From NCBI GenBank assembly GCA_963814985.1, contig CAWFFV010000007.1, forward strand, positions 1 to 64,000: DNA of 64,000 nt, given 5' to 3'. A program made the translations under genes and the position numbers. The DNA is from CAWFFV01 sp963814985 (GTDB lineage: Bacteria; Chloroflexota; Ktedonobacteria; Ktedonobacterales; Ktedonobacteraceae). Shown here piece after piece: positions 28,753 through 38,535 of the stretch. Numbering within the stretch: the first letter of the stretch is position 1; every line of letters starts with the position of its first letter. The notes beneath the pieces are model-generated. The model worked only from the letters and a program-made list of their open reading frames with translations. It made no database searches and was not told the DNA's origin.

Positions 28753-29499
28753 ATGGCAAGCAAGTGGTTGGAAGAGCGCTGGGAAGTGTTGATGCCTGTG
28801 TTAGAGGTGCTGGGCTGTGCACAGGAAGAGCAGATCAAGAGCATCTGTGAAGCGGAACTGGCCCTCTGGCGGCAGCGACCAAGTCTGAGGCAAGCTAACT
28901 CCTTACGCAAACCGTTGACAGAGACCCGCAACCGTATTCGGGAAAGCGTCCCGGTTACAGAGGAGAACGGGTGGATCAATCCAAAATCGAACGAGCTTGA
29001 GCACTTGGCGCTCAAATATTTGAATTTATCGATGCAGGAATGGATGCAGATGAATATGCCGACCCCGGAGGAACTCCAGGCCCGATTGAAGCATCCACTT
29101 CCCCTGTCCAATCCGTCTGTGCTTGTGTCTAAAGCGACGCAATTGATGCAAATGAGCGCTTGGCCAGAAGTAGTGGTGGGTATTGGCCTCTCGACTGGCC
29201 GAGGTCTGGTGGAAGTCCTGCAGACGGGACACTTTACGGCGAAGTCAGCCTATTCGGTGTTCTTTGCTGGTCCAATGACGGTCTATGAGCAGATGTGTGA
29301 TCCCTTTGAGATCCCGACGCTGGTGCGTACGGAGAGCATGTTGGAGGCGCTCCATCGACTGCGAGGGTTCTTCGGGAATCATTTTGAGGGGATCGGGCGA
29401 CGTGATATTAGCCGGCAATGCAGCGAGCAGGTCAGGGAGGCGGCCTATCGCCACCTCTTGGGCCTGATGGGACTGCGTGAGGGCGAGTGGAATATCTAG
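28753..29499 (+). pseudogene. Telomere resolvase (protelomerase)-like protein, C-terminally truncated
   Basis: 248 codons from MASKWLEERWEVLMPVLEVL; AAAGGAG lies ten bases before this ATG. A helical N-terminal region is followed by LNLSMQEWMQMNMPTPEELQ and then WPEVVVGIGLSTGRGLVEVL, TGHFTAKSAYSVFFAGPMT and FEIPTLVRTESMLEALHRLR. The TGRxxxEVLxTG...FxxxYxVxFxG order is that of the catalytic domain of telomere resolvases, tyrosine-recombinase relatives that make hairpin ends; the Arg of TGR would be catalytic. The protein ends at a TAG just where the family continues with THLFRxxY, and the next codons read TFSRVA, so the His/Tyr part is lost. Family call from motif memory. Confidence 0.5.
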
Positions 29500-29954
29500 A
29501 CATTTTCACGGGTAGCGTGAGGGGTGTGAGCTCTGGATGCCGGTCAGAGCTGGTTTGAGTCTGTGTGAGACTCTCACACACAGAGGGTGTTTCTCGTGGA
29601 AAACAGCTCAGGGGACGTTCCTCTTGTATTTCTTATAGCCTTTCTTCTTCCTGTTTTTTGTCTTGACACCCTGATGCATTGACCAGCACGGCAGCGAATT
29701 TGTGTCGAGGATGTTCTGGCCAAGTGCGTTCCCTCCCTCTGCCGGGCACAAAGCGGCGTGATCGAGCTTGCCACGCGAGAGAAACGATGTGCTGCCATGG
29801 GCAGTCTCCAGACAGTTGGTTGATCCCATTTTGGGGTGAGTTGGGGAGGGGGATTGAGAGCGGAAAGAAAACAGAAGCAGAAAACAGGTTCTTCTCGCTC
29901 TTTTTGTGGATGAGAGTACTAGGGAGCTGTTGAGATTTTGTTGCCTGAAGCTTT
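29500..29954. other. Intergenic region between resolvase-like and recombinase genes
   Basis: Starts with the out-of-frame tail of the resolvase-like gene. A minus-strand frame (about 29608-29830) reads ETAHGSTSFLSRGKLDHAAL and looks like part of a real protein, possibly the end of an old transposase, but I cannot name it. No complete gene. Confidence 0.4.
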
Positions 29955-31418
29955 TTGGATATACTGCCACAAAAGAGCTCTTGCGTATTTGGGTTGCCGT
30001 GTTGGTGCGCGAGAGATCGTCAGGGAGGAAGAGAAGTGGAAGGGGAGAGAGATTTTCTCCTGCGGTCCGATTGCTCACGCCGGTGGTGTGAGATTGGTTG
30101 GCAAGGGAAAGAGGGTCTGGAGGAGCAATTGGAAGCGAGTGTGGAGGCGGTGAATGTGTGGCTGACGTGCCTGGGAGCGGATAGTGGCTATGCCTTCGGG
30201 ACCATCTACGAATATGGGAAGGTGCTGGTATATACCCTCACGTGGCTGGCGCACCATCCGGTTCGGTTAGCAACGGTGCAGGCGGTTGAGCCGTCGCTGT
30301 TTGCGCTCTCGCGAGCGGATCTGCGAGCGCTCTTTGCCTGGTTGGATCTGCCTGCTCATGCCGCCCAGGCACGCCAAACGTTGTGTCGGACGGGACAATT
30401 GCCAGCAGGGTATCAGGAACTGCAATTGTCAGCCAGCACGCACAATGTGCGCTTCGCCGCGCTTTCAACCTTTTACGATTGGTTGCTTTCAGAGTATCTT
30501 CCTCAGCAGCAGGATGCAGAAGCCTTCCATCCGATGACGCGTCCTGAGCATCCTCTCTCACCGTGGCAAGAGAAGCAGCGGCCAGAAGGGTTGCTGCCGC
30601 GCACTCCTGCTCAGATGCAGCGTCCCTCAAAACTCTTGCGTCGCCGTCAAGAGGCCCCATGTCCGCAGGCACTCAGTCCTGAGGAACTGCATCTGGTGTT
30701 TGAAGCTCTTGCTCTGGTGAGCCATGGGCGCAATGCCGCCAATCGGAATGGAGCGTTGCTCAGAGTGATGCTCTGGGGAATGTTGCGGATCTCTGAACTG
30801 GTGGGGACCACCTGGGAAGCGGTGGATGGAGAGACCTTGCGGATCATGGGGAAGGGGCGCAAAGCTCGTGTGGTTCCGATCGTCGATCAGGGAACCTGGA
30901 CGTACCTGAATGCGTACACCAATGAACTGTGCCTGCCACTGGAACAGCGTTTTCGTGGTGCCCTGTTTCGTCAAATCGACCATGAAGAGATTGCGCTGAC
31001 GAAACACTCCGTTGAGCATTTGTTGCAGGCCTTGAAAGCCCATTTTCAGCAGCGTGTTCCGATGGTTTCCATCGGGCAGCAACGCATGATGACGGGACTG
31101 TGTAAGAAGCTTCACAGCCATATTTTTCGAGCGACAGGCGCAACGCTGTTTGCAGCGGCAGGAATGGATCTCATTCGGCTCTCTCTGTTACTGGGGCATG
31201 AGAATCCGGCGACGACCCAGCGGTATTATGTGGCAGCAGAGCAGATGAAGCTTTCTGACGCAGTGCAACAGGTGTGTTTGCGTGTGCAACAGGCGTTTGA
31301 CCAACGGGTGTCTTCGTCGGCTGTGGAGACGGCATCTACATTGGGGTGGTATGAACGCAGGGGGTATCTTCCTGTGAAACGAGGAGGATCAGATGGTGAC
31401 GCTTCCGAGGAGTCCTGA
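29955..31418 (+). CDS. Tyrosine recombinase/integrase (first of a pair)
   Basis: The frame is 487 codons; the true start is uncertain because the first 50 residues look non-coding. A start near 30100-30150 (before ASVEAVNVWLTCLGADSGYA) is more likely. An N-terminal SAM-like core-binding domain covers about residues 60-185; an Arg/Pro linker follows; the catalytic domain shows Arg278 (MLRISELVGT), Lys300 (IMGKGRKAR), HxxR at 389-392 (HSHIFRATGATL), His415 (LLGHENPATTQ) and Tyr424/425. All catalytic residues are present. The next recombinase overlaps its 3' end by 26 bases, as in paired or triple recombinase transposons of Tn554 type. Confidence 0.8.
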   Translation: MDILPQKSSCVFGLPCWCARDRQGGREVEGERDFLLRSDCSRRWCEIGWQGKEGLEEQLEASVEAVNVWLTCLGADSGYAFGTIYEYGKVLVYTLTWLAHHPVRLATVQAVEPSLFALSRADLRALFAWLDLPAHAAQARQTLCRTGQLPAGYQELQLSASTHNVRFAALSTFYDWLLSEYLPQQQDAEAFHPMTRPEHPLSPWQEKQRPEGLLPRTPAQMQRPSKLLRRRQEAPCPQALSPEELHLVFEALALVSHGRNAANRNGALLRVMLWGMLRISELVGTTWEAVDGETLRIMGKGRKARVVPIVDQGTWTYLNAYTNELCLPLEQRFRGALFRQIDHEEIALTKHSVEHLLQALKAHFQQRVPMVSIGQQRMMTGLCKKLHSHIFRATGATLFAAAGMDLIRLSLLLGHENPATTQRYYVAAEQMKLSDAVQQVCLRVQQAFDQRVSSSAVETASTLGWYERRGYLPVKRGGSDGDASEES

Positions 31419-33285
31419 TGGTGAGGTTGACCCGTTTGCGTGGTTTGCTCGCCAGCCACGAGTTCTTGCCAGTGAGAGAAGCCAGCTTGCCGAGGATCTG
31501 TTTGACTGGCTCGAAACGGCGTGGCAGTTGGAAGTTGAGCATCCAGAGGTCGTCCGAGAGCCGTTGCCAGAACCATTGCTGCTGACGGAAGAGATCTCCA
31601 CACTGGAAGAGCTCATGGGCCTGTATGGGATCAAAGAAGCGGTTCACAAGGTGGTGCAGAGGTATCGTCTTGTTCCGATGGAGGATGCCTTCAGGGATGG
31701 TTTGTCTGCTGCACGGTACAAAAAAGAAGATCTTTGCGCTGTGATTGAGCAGTGGGAATGGAGAAGGGTCAGCGTGGTATTGAATGGATGGTGGCGGCGT
31801 TTCTTCCCGGCGGCATGTCAGAGGTGCAGTCGCTGTGAACGGTCTGCCGGTCATTTTGGGACGCAAGAACTTCTGTGTAAGAGAGCAGGCTTTCGACTCC
31901 ATTCACTGCGCTCCGTCGTGGCTCAGTTTCTGCGGGAAGTGTTTCGATTAGGGAGTGTGAATGCCTGGTGGAGTGTGCATTCGGCAGAGACGTGGGTCGG
32001 AGAACGCCAGACGGCCTGGGGAATCCTGTTCATGTATCTGCTGGATCGTCATTTCCTTCAGCTTTCCAACGAGGAACTGTTGCAACTGACGCCGCTTCGT
32101 CTCCTGAAGACGGATGACCTCACGCGTCTGTGGCGTTTTCGTCGTTTGCAAGAGTATCAGCAGTTTTGTGAGGCATTGAAGCTGATGACTTCCGAGAGAG
32201 GGACGCATCGGCAAGTCCTCTTTACCTTGAGCCTCTTTGTCCTGTTGCGTTATGGACTGGCGAGTCTGACGGAGCTTGGGACGAGCCTTTCAGAGGTCGA
32301 TCTGCAGCAGGTGTGTCGCGAGCGTCGTCTCGTTACAGCCCATGTTGGACAGGGTCTCTTTTTGCCGTATCCCCTCCTGGCGGACATCCGTGTTGGGCAT
32401 GGGGTCCTTGATGAACTGCGCTTCTTCTGTTGGCAGTCTGCGGCTCGTCGGGTGCAAAAGCCGGAAAGGCCATCGTGGAACGAAGGCCCTCACCCTCTTT
32501 GTGTGTCCCTGGTCAATAGTCTTGAGAGGGCGCTCTCGGCCCCTGTGTATGCGGACTCTTGCCCCATTCTCCCGCGCCGACCAGAGACAGATGGATCTCT
32601 CGTGAATCCCTGGCGTCTTCATGCCAGACAGAAGAGCTATGTGTTCCAGTCCTCTTTCGTGCAGCAGCAGGTGGTGGAGTATCTGGTGTACTGTCATCAA
32701 GAACAAGGACTCTCGCTGGTAACGTTGCGTGAGCGAGCAGGGATGCTCATGCATTTTTTTCACTGGGTGCGGGCAGAAGCCAAACGGGAGGACTATCCCC
32801 ATTGGGATCAAACATTAGCACACGAAGTGTTTCGCGCGTATGCGACCAGTGGCTGTGTTGGGATGGGCGAGGGTGCTCGTCTGGCCCAGTTGCGGTTTCT
32901 GGCCCTCTTTTTTGAGACTCTGGCGTATCTCTCATCTCCGGTTCCTGCAGGGTATCAGCTCCTGTCCTTGTTGGGGAGAGGACGTGCGAGGCAGCCTCGA
33001 GCAGTCCCACGTGAGGAGCTCTTAGATCGGGTCTTTCGGGATGGCGTTTGCCAGCTTTCTTATGATCCATTTGCCCGTCTGGCACTGACTATTCAATATT
33101 ACTGTGGGACGCGAGTCACCGAAACGTGCGATTTGCATCTCTTTTGTGTGCTTGAAGACCAACAGGGACACGCATATGCACTACAGTGGCACTTGTTTGA
33201 GGGGAGGGGAGGGGAAGCACACAACGAGGCTCAAAAAGCGAGCGCTACGAACGAGTGCTTGAAGCGAAGAAGCGGCCAGTTCTAA
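31393..33285 (+). pseudogene. Large tyrosine recombinase (second of a pair), C-terminally truncated
   Basis: ATG at 31393 with GAGGAGGATC upstream, overlapping the first recombinase. 630 codons; a Cys-rich segment CQRCSRCERSAGHFGTQELL near residue 140 is a likely zinc finger. The core-binding domain is followed by the start of the catalytic domain with TIQYYCGTRVTETCDLHL (catalytic Arg) near residue 590. After about 33190 the sequence changes character and the remaining catalytic residues (K, HxxR, H, Y) are absent. The break coincides with the end of an inverted HTH pseudogene that abuts it. It cannot catalyse recombination alone. Confidence 0.75.
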
Positions 33286-34085
33286 AGACTCACAGGAAAG
33301 CTCGGCAGTCAAGCCAAGGCGACGCTTGTAAGAATGGTTGTGAATTTGGCGATGTGCCCACCAGGACGTGCGAGCGGTGGACTGATACCCGCAAAAAGCA
33401 GTGAAATGGCCACACTTGCCAACAAAACGAAAAGAAGGAAGCGTCGAGAGCCAGGCAAACCACTCGGGAGAATCAGGTTTAAAGGAGAGCAGGCCTTCTT
33501 CGGGACTAATGACCACATAGGTACCCTGCGCCCCATATTCAACCAATGGGAGAACACGAGGGTGTTTGCGTCGATCAATCGATGCAGGAGTTGCCTCTTT
33601 CTCCAGAGAAGACTCCTCAGAGATATTCAGGGAAGACTCCTCAGACTTGTCCAGGGGAAGACTCCTCAGACAGCTTGACCACGCTTGTGCGCCATTGCAG
33701 ATCCTTTTGGAGTTGCTCGGTAAGCAGGGCCAACTGCTGTTGCAAGATGAGAACCTGAGCTTGCAGAGAGTTGAGTTGCTGTGTCAGTGCTGAAATGGGT
33801 CCAGAAACCTCTGACCCCACAGAAGACCAAACGGATGCTTGGCTTCCCTCGGAAGATGTTGAGGAAGCAGAGGATGGCGCTGAAAAAAGCAACTCACTCT
33901 GACGGAGACAAGGCACGGCGATGGATCTCCGCCAAGTGCTGGATGTGTTCACTGGTGACACACTTGAGACGTGCATCGAGGGGATGAGCTTGGACAGAGA
34001 GATGGGCAAGACCAAGCCAGCGGCGCAAGGTCTTGGCATCGATGGCAAGCAAACGACAACCGTCGGCCAAAGACAGCAGAGCCAC
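33181..34085 (-). pseudogene. HTH-domain DNA-binding protein, multiply frameshifted
   Basis: Three minus-strand frames in order: 34085-33894 (MALLSLADGCRLLAIDAKTL RRWLG, an HTH of MerR/excisionase shape), 34048-33641 (a Ser/Gln-rich linker with ISALTQQLNSLQAQVLILQQ, a coiled coil) and 33546-33181 (VEYGAQGTYVVISPEEGLLS and PEWFAWLSTLPSFRFVGKCG, then AHRQIHNHSYKRRLG). I recognise the order HTH, coiled coil, WFAWL/FRFVG domain from proteins common in related genomes. At least two shifts break it. It runs into the truncated recombinase. Confidence 0.55.
33603..33676. repeat. Short tandem repeat within the HTH pseudogene
   Basis: Three copies of GAAGACTCCTCAGA spaced about 25 bases apart (33606, 33631 and 33657). 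On the coding strand it encodes a Glu-Glu-Ser-Ser type linker. It may have caused part of the frameshifting. Confidence 0.7.
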
Positions 34086-34209
34086 TGAGGAAAACTCCTT
34101 TCCTATTCAACAGAAAAAACCAAGAGAGACACTGGGTCGTTGCAGGGACATTCTCCGGAGATCGGCAAGGACCGTGAAAACAGGAAGAACGAGGCTGGCT
34201 AGCCAGCCT

Positions 34210-35519
34210 TCACCCGGCGGCGGGTATGGAAAAAGCTCGATAGGCGTTGATGCCAACGGCGCCATGCTGACCATGCAATGACCAGAGGAACACTACTGGG
34301 AGCGGGAAACAAGAGGAGAGCGAGCAGATGACGGGCTTCAGGCACCGAAAGGGGCACAGATCGGTGGATGACACTTCTCCGAGGCCGTTGTGAGGAGCCG
34401 GCACCTGAAAGGGTTTTGCGGTGAGGGCGATACTGCTCAAAAAGGCCAGGGCCAGCATGACCAGAGTGATATGCCGATACCACCCAACGAAGCTGCGTAC
34501 CTCGTAGTGATCCAGCCCCAGGTCTTTGCCATTCGCAAAGTCTCCTTCAATGCGCCAGCGTCCTCCCAGGGCCGTGACTTTGGCGTGCAAGAGGTGTTAG
34601 GGGGAGCAAAGACCAGGTAATAGGTCAGATTCGGGGTGGATCCGAGCGTGCGACGGATAGCAAGGGGTGCCAGCCATCGTCGGCGCCTCGGTGCCAAATG
34701 GCAGACATATCCAGTCAAAGAGCCGAGGGCCTTTGCTCCCTTCGCTGAGGGCAAGCGGTGCCATGAGGATGCGCAATAGGCGTGCGGCCACGTCTCGCAC
34801 TTCCACGCGCGCACGCCCGCAGGGCGTATAGAGCACGACCGGCTCATCGCAGGCCATCGCCCCACATAGGGCTGCTGCGGGTTTCCAACCAGGTGCGCAA
34901 GTCCGAATGGCTGCCATAAACCGAGTCAGCGACAACCCAATCTATCGCTCACATGAGCCTGCGCAGACGTTCAACATGAGGATCGCCAGGTCAGGTTTGG
35001 TGCGGAACGGGACGGTCGCGGGAATGCCAACTTGCTGACACCGTGCCGGATCGTCGGCCAGTCTTGAGGCAGTAGAGTTCCCGGTCGATGAGGGTATGGC
35101 CAAGCCAGTAATCAGGAGAGGAAGACGCCCAACTTGGCAGTTCGCAGCTCCCCGTCGGGCCGTAATACTGCTTGCCGACACCTGCCGAATGCGTGCCGCG
35201 TTTAAGAATGCCAGTCTCATCGATGGCCACAATCGCCTGTGAGGTCCACCTGTTGTAGGGCGAAGCGTACGGACCTCATCGCGCACCCCTCGGCGTCCCA
35301 GACGGCCTGAGAGAGTAGGCGCTGCATGCCGTAGGGGGTCGCTTCGCGTGCGTGTTCTGCTAATTGCCAGCCATTTTTGCGCTCGATATGGCTCAACACG
35401 CCTTGCACAAAACGCAACACACGCTGATATGGCTCTGGTCGAGCAAAGTAGCAGGCCAGACGAGCGTGCAATTGCAGCAAGGAACTACGCCAACGCATCA
35501 CGTCCGAAAGGGTCGTCAA
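34210..35519 (-). pseudogene. IS701-family transposase, multiply frameshifted
   Basis: Minus-strand pieces in order: 35519-35217 (ACYFARPEPYQRVLRFVQGV, IERKNGWQLAEHAREATPYG), 35230-34991 (AIDETGILKRGTHSAGVGKQ, carrying the first catalytic Asp), 34935-34597, 34865-34437 and 34590-34210 (GGRWRIEGDFANGKDLGLDH YEVRSFVGWYRHI, carrying the Glu). These are the recognisable blocks of IS701-type DDE transposases. At least four shifts are needed to join them, so it is long dead. An 18-bp perfect palindrome AGGCTGGCTAGCCAGCCT lies at 34192-34209. Confidence 0.75.
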
Positions 35520-35675
35520 CGCCGGTGAAGATGGTATGCTGAGATAGCTTCATGCCGTTTTTCTTTCAGGTGAAACTCTCGTGACTACTTCTCACGTCCA
35601 GAGTGTCACATCTCAGAGCAAAGGGTTTGAGGCTTCCTTTTTCTTGGGGGTGAAAGACTTTTGTTCAGGTTACAA

Positions 35676-36387
35676 GTGCAACTGTAGTGCGTTACCTCGT
35701 TTCCAAAAGGGCTGGCGAGAGTGATTGAAACGGACAGTCCCCGTTCCCGTACTCTGGTCGTCAGCACGTTTCCAACTCCCCTTTCCCGAACCGGACGGGC
35801 TGGTTTCCTAGCATCCGGCTCTCCAGGCTCGTTTCCATCACTGATGGCTGGCAATAGCATGAGTTTTGGCCATATGCATTTCGCACACCTCCCTCACCTT
35901 TGCCGCAAGCCCTGCCTGGCTTCACCCTGTAAATGGCTTTCCCATTCGCTGATTACTACCCAGGCTCTGTCACCATGCCGCTCTCGCGGGTTAGGTGATC
36001 CCATGTTCCGTCACGACAATACGTACTAGCGTCGGGTTAGAGTGCTCATTCATTGGCTTCAATGACTTCATTAGCCATCGTCCGCTTCTCAGGAGAGTGC
36101 AACGGTCGGAATTGAAGACCACTGCAGAGAAGGGTATGGGCTTCAGACGCTTTCCCATAGGTCCCGCGTTCGACCACTGTCAATTGAGCTTCAAGCAGTT
36201 TAGCTTTACTCATACCGCGCGGGTCTTGCCGCCCTCGATCTCTATCGTCTGTCAGATGTCGGCGGCTTTTCCAATATGCTACTTTCCCCCTCACCTTTCG
36301 GCTTAAGGTAGATTGGATGACCCAGGAACGTTTCTCCTAGTTCCTCCTGGCTGTGCCAGGGATACTGTCATGCGTGACATGGCGCAC
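35676..36387 (-). mobile_element. ORF-less group II intron (copy 4) in a CRISPR-type repeat
   Basis: Minus strand: begins GTGCGCC at 36387 directly after GACCCTCCCGCGAGGAATT, the same 5' exon as copy 2 at 13065. Domain V-like sequence lies near 35795-35830 (with CCGTCCGGTTCGGGAAAGG). The first 250 and last 150 bases closely match copies 2 and 3. The 3' end is less clear; CTACAGTTGCAC at 35676 is the best candidate, and the following exon is not GAAAC, so the 3' flank has been rearranged. Confidence 0.75.
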
Positions 36388-36672
36388 AATTCCTCGCGGG
36401 AGGGTCGAAAGTAATTCATAACTAGATGGCTCTATTATCTCGCAGTCGAAATATTTTGATCACATTCGAGCAAAAGAGCATTATTAGACACAAAGGCCAA
36501 TTTTACTCTCTCATCCTCGCCTCTCACATGGGGAACAATAGCTCATGTGTAACAAAGAGCATCTTGTTTCCTTCTGTTTTCAGGCTCCTCACGGCATGGA
36601 ATTCGACCATATCTCCGAGTTTTCTCTCTCAGGAAAGCATTCCATCTTATAGCGATTTTGACAAATGAATTA
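36388..36672. other. Stretch between intron and CRISPR array
   Basis: Begins with the rest of a CRISPR-type repeat (AATTCCTCGCGGGAGGGTC, 36384-36412), then AT-rich sequence without a credible gene or strong hairpin. Confidence 0.5.
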
Positions 36673-36930
36673 CTTTCGATCCTCTCGCGGATGCGCCAGG
36701 CCATTTAGCCGGAAAACCCACAATTGGTATGTAGACTCTTTGGGCGGTTTCAATTCCTCGCGGATGTGCCAGGCCATTTAGCCTGTAGATGTAGGCTCAG
36801 ACGAATTCCCAGAAACATATGGTTTCAATTCCTCGCGGATGTGCCAAGCCATTTAGCCAGTCGTGCGCACCGTGGACAAGCCGTTCAGCCCGAAGTTTCA
36901 ATTCCTGACGGGAGGGTCGGAAGTAATTTC
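36673..36930 (-). CRISPR. Short CRISPR array, four repeats and three spacers
   Basis: Repeats at 36673-36710 (degenerate, leader-distal), 36747-36783, 36822-36858 (both 37 bases, GTTTCAATTCCTCGCGGATG plus TGCCAGGCCATTTAGCC, one mismatch apart) and 36895-36930 (leader-proximal variant, GTTTCAATTCCTGACGGGAG...). Spacers are 36, 38 and 36 bases and unrelated to each other. The leader-side repeat differs in its second half from the others, and the far repeat is degenerate, as usual for the trailer end. Transcription is predicted on the minus strand from the leader at 36931-36993. No cas gene is in the window. Confidence 0.8.
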
Positions 36931-36993
36931 TAGCTAATATAACACATGGATTGAGTTGGAGCGTGTTTGAGGTGATAGAGCGAGGCAGTATAA
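36931..36993 (-). promoter_or_regulatory. CRISPR leader-like sequence
   Basis: TATAACACATGGATTGAGTT and GGAGCGTGTTTGAGGTGATA recur beside CRISPR-type repeats at 12989-13033 and 45831-45905 and alone at 53892-53949. Constant position next to the leader-proximal repeat supports a leader role. Confidence 0.6.
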
Positions 36994-37038
36994 CACGTCT
37001 GTCGTGTCGCAACGTTGCTCAACCCTGGTACGGATCTT

Positions 37039-38245
37039 TCAGTGATTGTTCTGGAGTTGCTGTGCTTTTTCGTAGGCTTGCTTGGCCTCTTTTTGTCTGC
37101 CTAGTCCTGTAAGGGCAATGCCTTTGCCGCTATATGCATCGGCAACGTTGGGACCAAGGCGAATGGCCTGGTCATAGGCAGCAAGAGCCTCTTCATAGCG
37201 CTTGAGTATCATTTAGGGCAAGGCCTTTGTCGTAATACGCATTGGTATAGTTGGGATCAAGGCGAATGGCCTGGTCATAGGCTACCAGTGCTTCGCTCCA
37301 GCGTTCGGCTTTGTAGTGTTCATTCCCTACGTTTATCCATTGCCATTTTGTTCGCGTTTGTGATGCTGGCACTGTAGGTTGGATGGGTGATGCTGGCTGG
37401 GCAATATTGATTTCTGTAACGTGTGTAAAAGGGACTCGGAGGGCTGCTACAAACGATGGGATGTCAGTGTAGCGTTCGGTACGTTGCTTGGCGAGAGCTT
37501 TCAGAATGGCGGCTTCGGTGGCTGTGGGTATCTGTGGATTATGACGCGTTGGCGCGAGAGGCTGCACGGTCAAATGCTTAAAGCCCATTGAGAGAAAATC
37601 GGGTGTGGTGAAAGGAAGAGAGCCAGTCATCAATTCATAGGCGATGCAACCCAGGGCATATTGATCACCCTCCTTGCTGATACTGCCCTGGAATTGTTCT
37701 GGGGCCATGTAGGGCGGTGTCCCGCCAATGGTCGTCAGATGTTTCACGCTGGCGGTTGAGAGCATAGTAGCGATGCCAAAATCGGCGAGCAACGCGTCCC
37801 CTTGTGCGTTGAAGAGAATATTCTCAGGTTTGAGATCCCGATGGATGATGTTACGTTGATGGGCAGAGTGGAGTGCCTGACCAATCTGAGTGAGAATGTT
37901 CACTGCTTGCTCGATAGGTAAAGGTTTTTGCTTCTGGAGCAGATTTCGCAGAGATCCACCTGCGGCGTATCCAGCGACCAGATAGGGTTGGCGTTCACGA
38001 AAGCCACAATCGATGACTGGGAGAATATGCGGATGTTCTAGTAGTGCCAGAAATTGTGCTTCTTGCAGAAACTGTTCGCGCTCTTGAGGTGATCCCATAG
38101 AGGTGTGGAGCAGTTTGATAGCAACGATACGTCCATGAAGATGTATATGCTCTGCTTTGTAGACGCTACCATAGGCACCGCTATTGATTTCAACTGTGAT
38201 GCGATAATTGCCAATTTCTTGGCCGATAAAGCTGTTTCCATCCAT
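37039..38245 (-). pseudogene. Ser/Thr protein kinase with C-terminal TPRs, frameshifted near its end
   Basis: Start ATG at 38245, preceded by GAGGAGAAAAAAT. Pkn-type kinase: glycine loop NSGAYGSVYK (21-30), Lys44 in VAIKLL, catalytic HRDLKPEN (135-142), DFG (155-157), then PPYMAPEQ and DQYALGCIAYELMTG. All catalytic residues are present. Residues from about 315 form TPR helices (AERWSEALVAYDQAIRLDPN). Near 37207 one extra base shifts the frame; the other frame continues RYEEALAAYDQAIRLGPNVA to a TGA at 37041-37039, giving a second and third TPR. No membrane helix is seen, so it is probably cytosolic. The kinase part would work even in the truncated 350-residue product. Confidence 0.85.
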
Positions 38246-38535
38246 ATTTTTTCTCCTCAATTGCTTAGCCCATTATAGCAGGCTCATGAATGGCTCTACA
38301 ATGGGATTTTGAGCGTGTGTAGAGCTTCTGGTAATTCATCCATGCAGGTGTTGAAGAAGGCCTTCTCAGAGCGGAAAAAGCGGGAGAAGTTGGTGCCGCT
38401 ATGGTAAGTTGTGAGGAGCTGCTTGGCCCAGGATATTGTGGAACGTGGCGCATCAGGAAGAGAAGGTCGTTTTCGATACTCAAACCATCAAGTATAACAT
38501 ACAGATACATGAGAAAACCGGAACGAGACCAGAAC
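38246..38535. repeat. Dispersed repeats upstream of the kinase
   Basis: 38316-38402 (GCTTCTGGTAATTCATCCATG...GTTGGTGCCGCTA) recurs at 44574-44655. 38409-38535 is the left part of repeat family B, cut by the ISKra4-type element and continued at 40191. The kinase promoter should lie here but I see no clear -35/-10 pair. Confidence 0.7.

Noticed and set aside
31948..32811. Minus-strand frames opposite the second recombinase
   Set aside because: Shadows of the plus-strand recombinase, which has motifs and normal composition.
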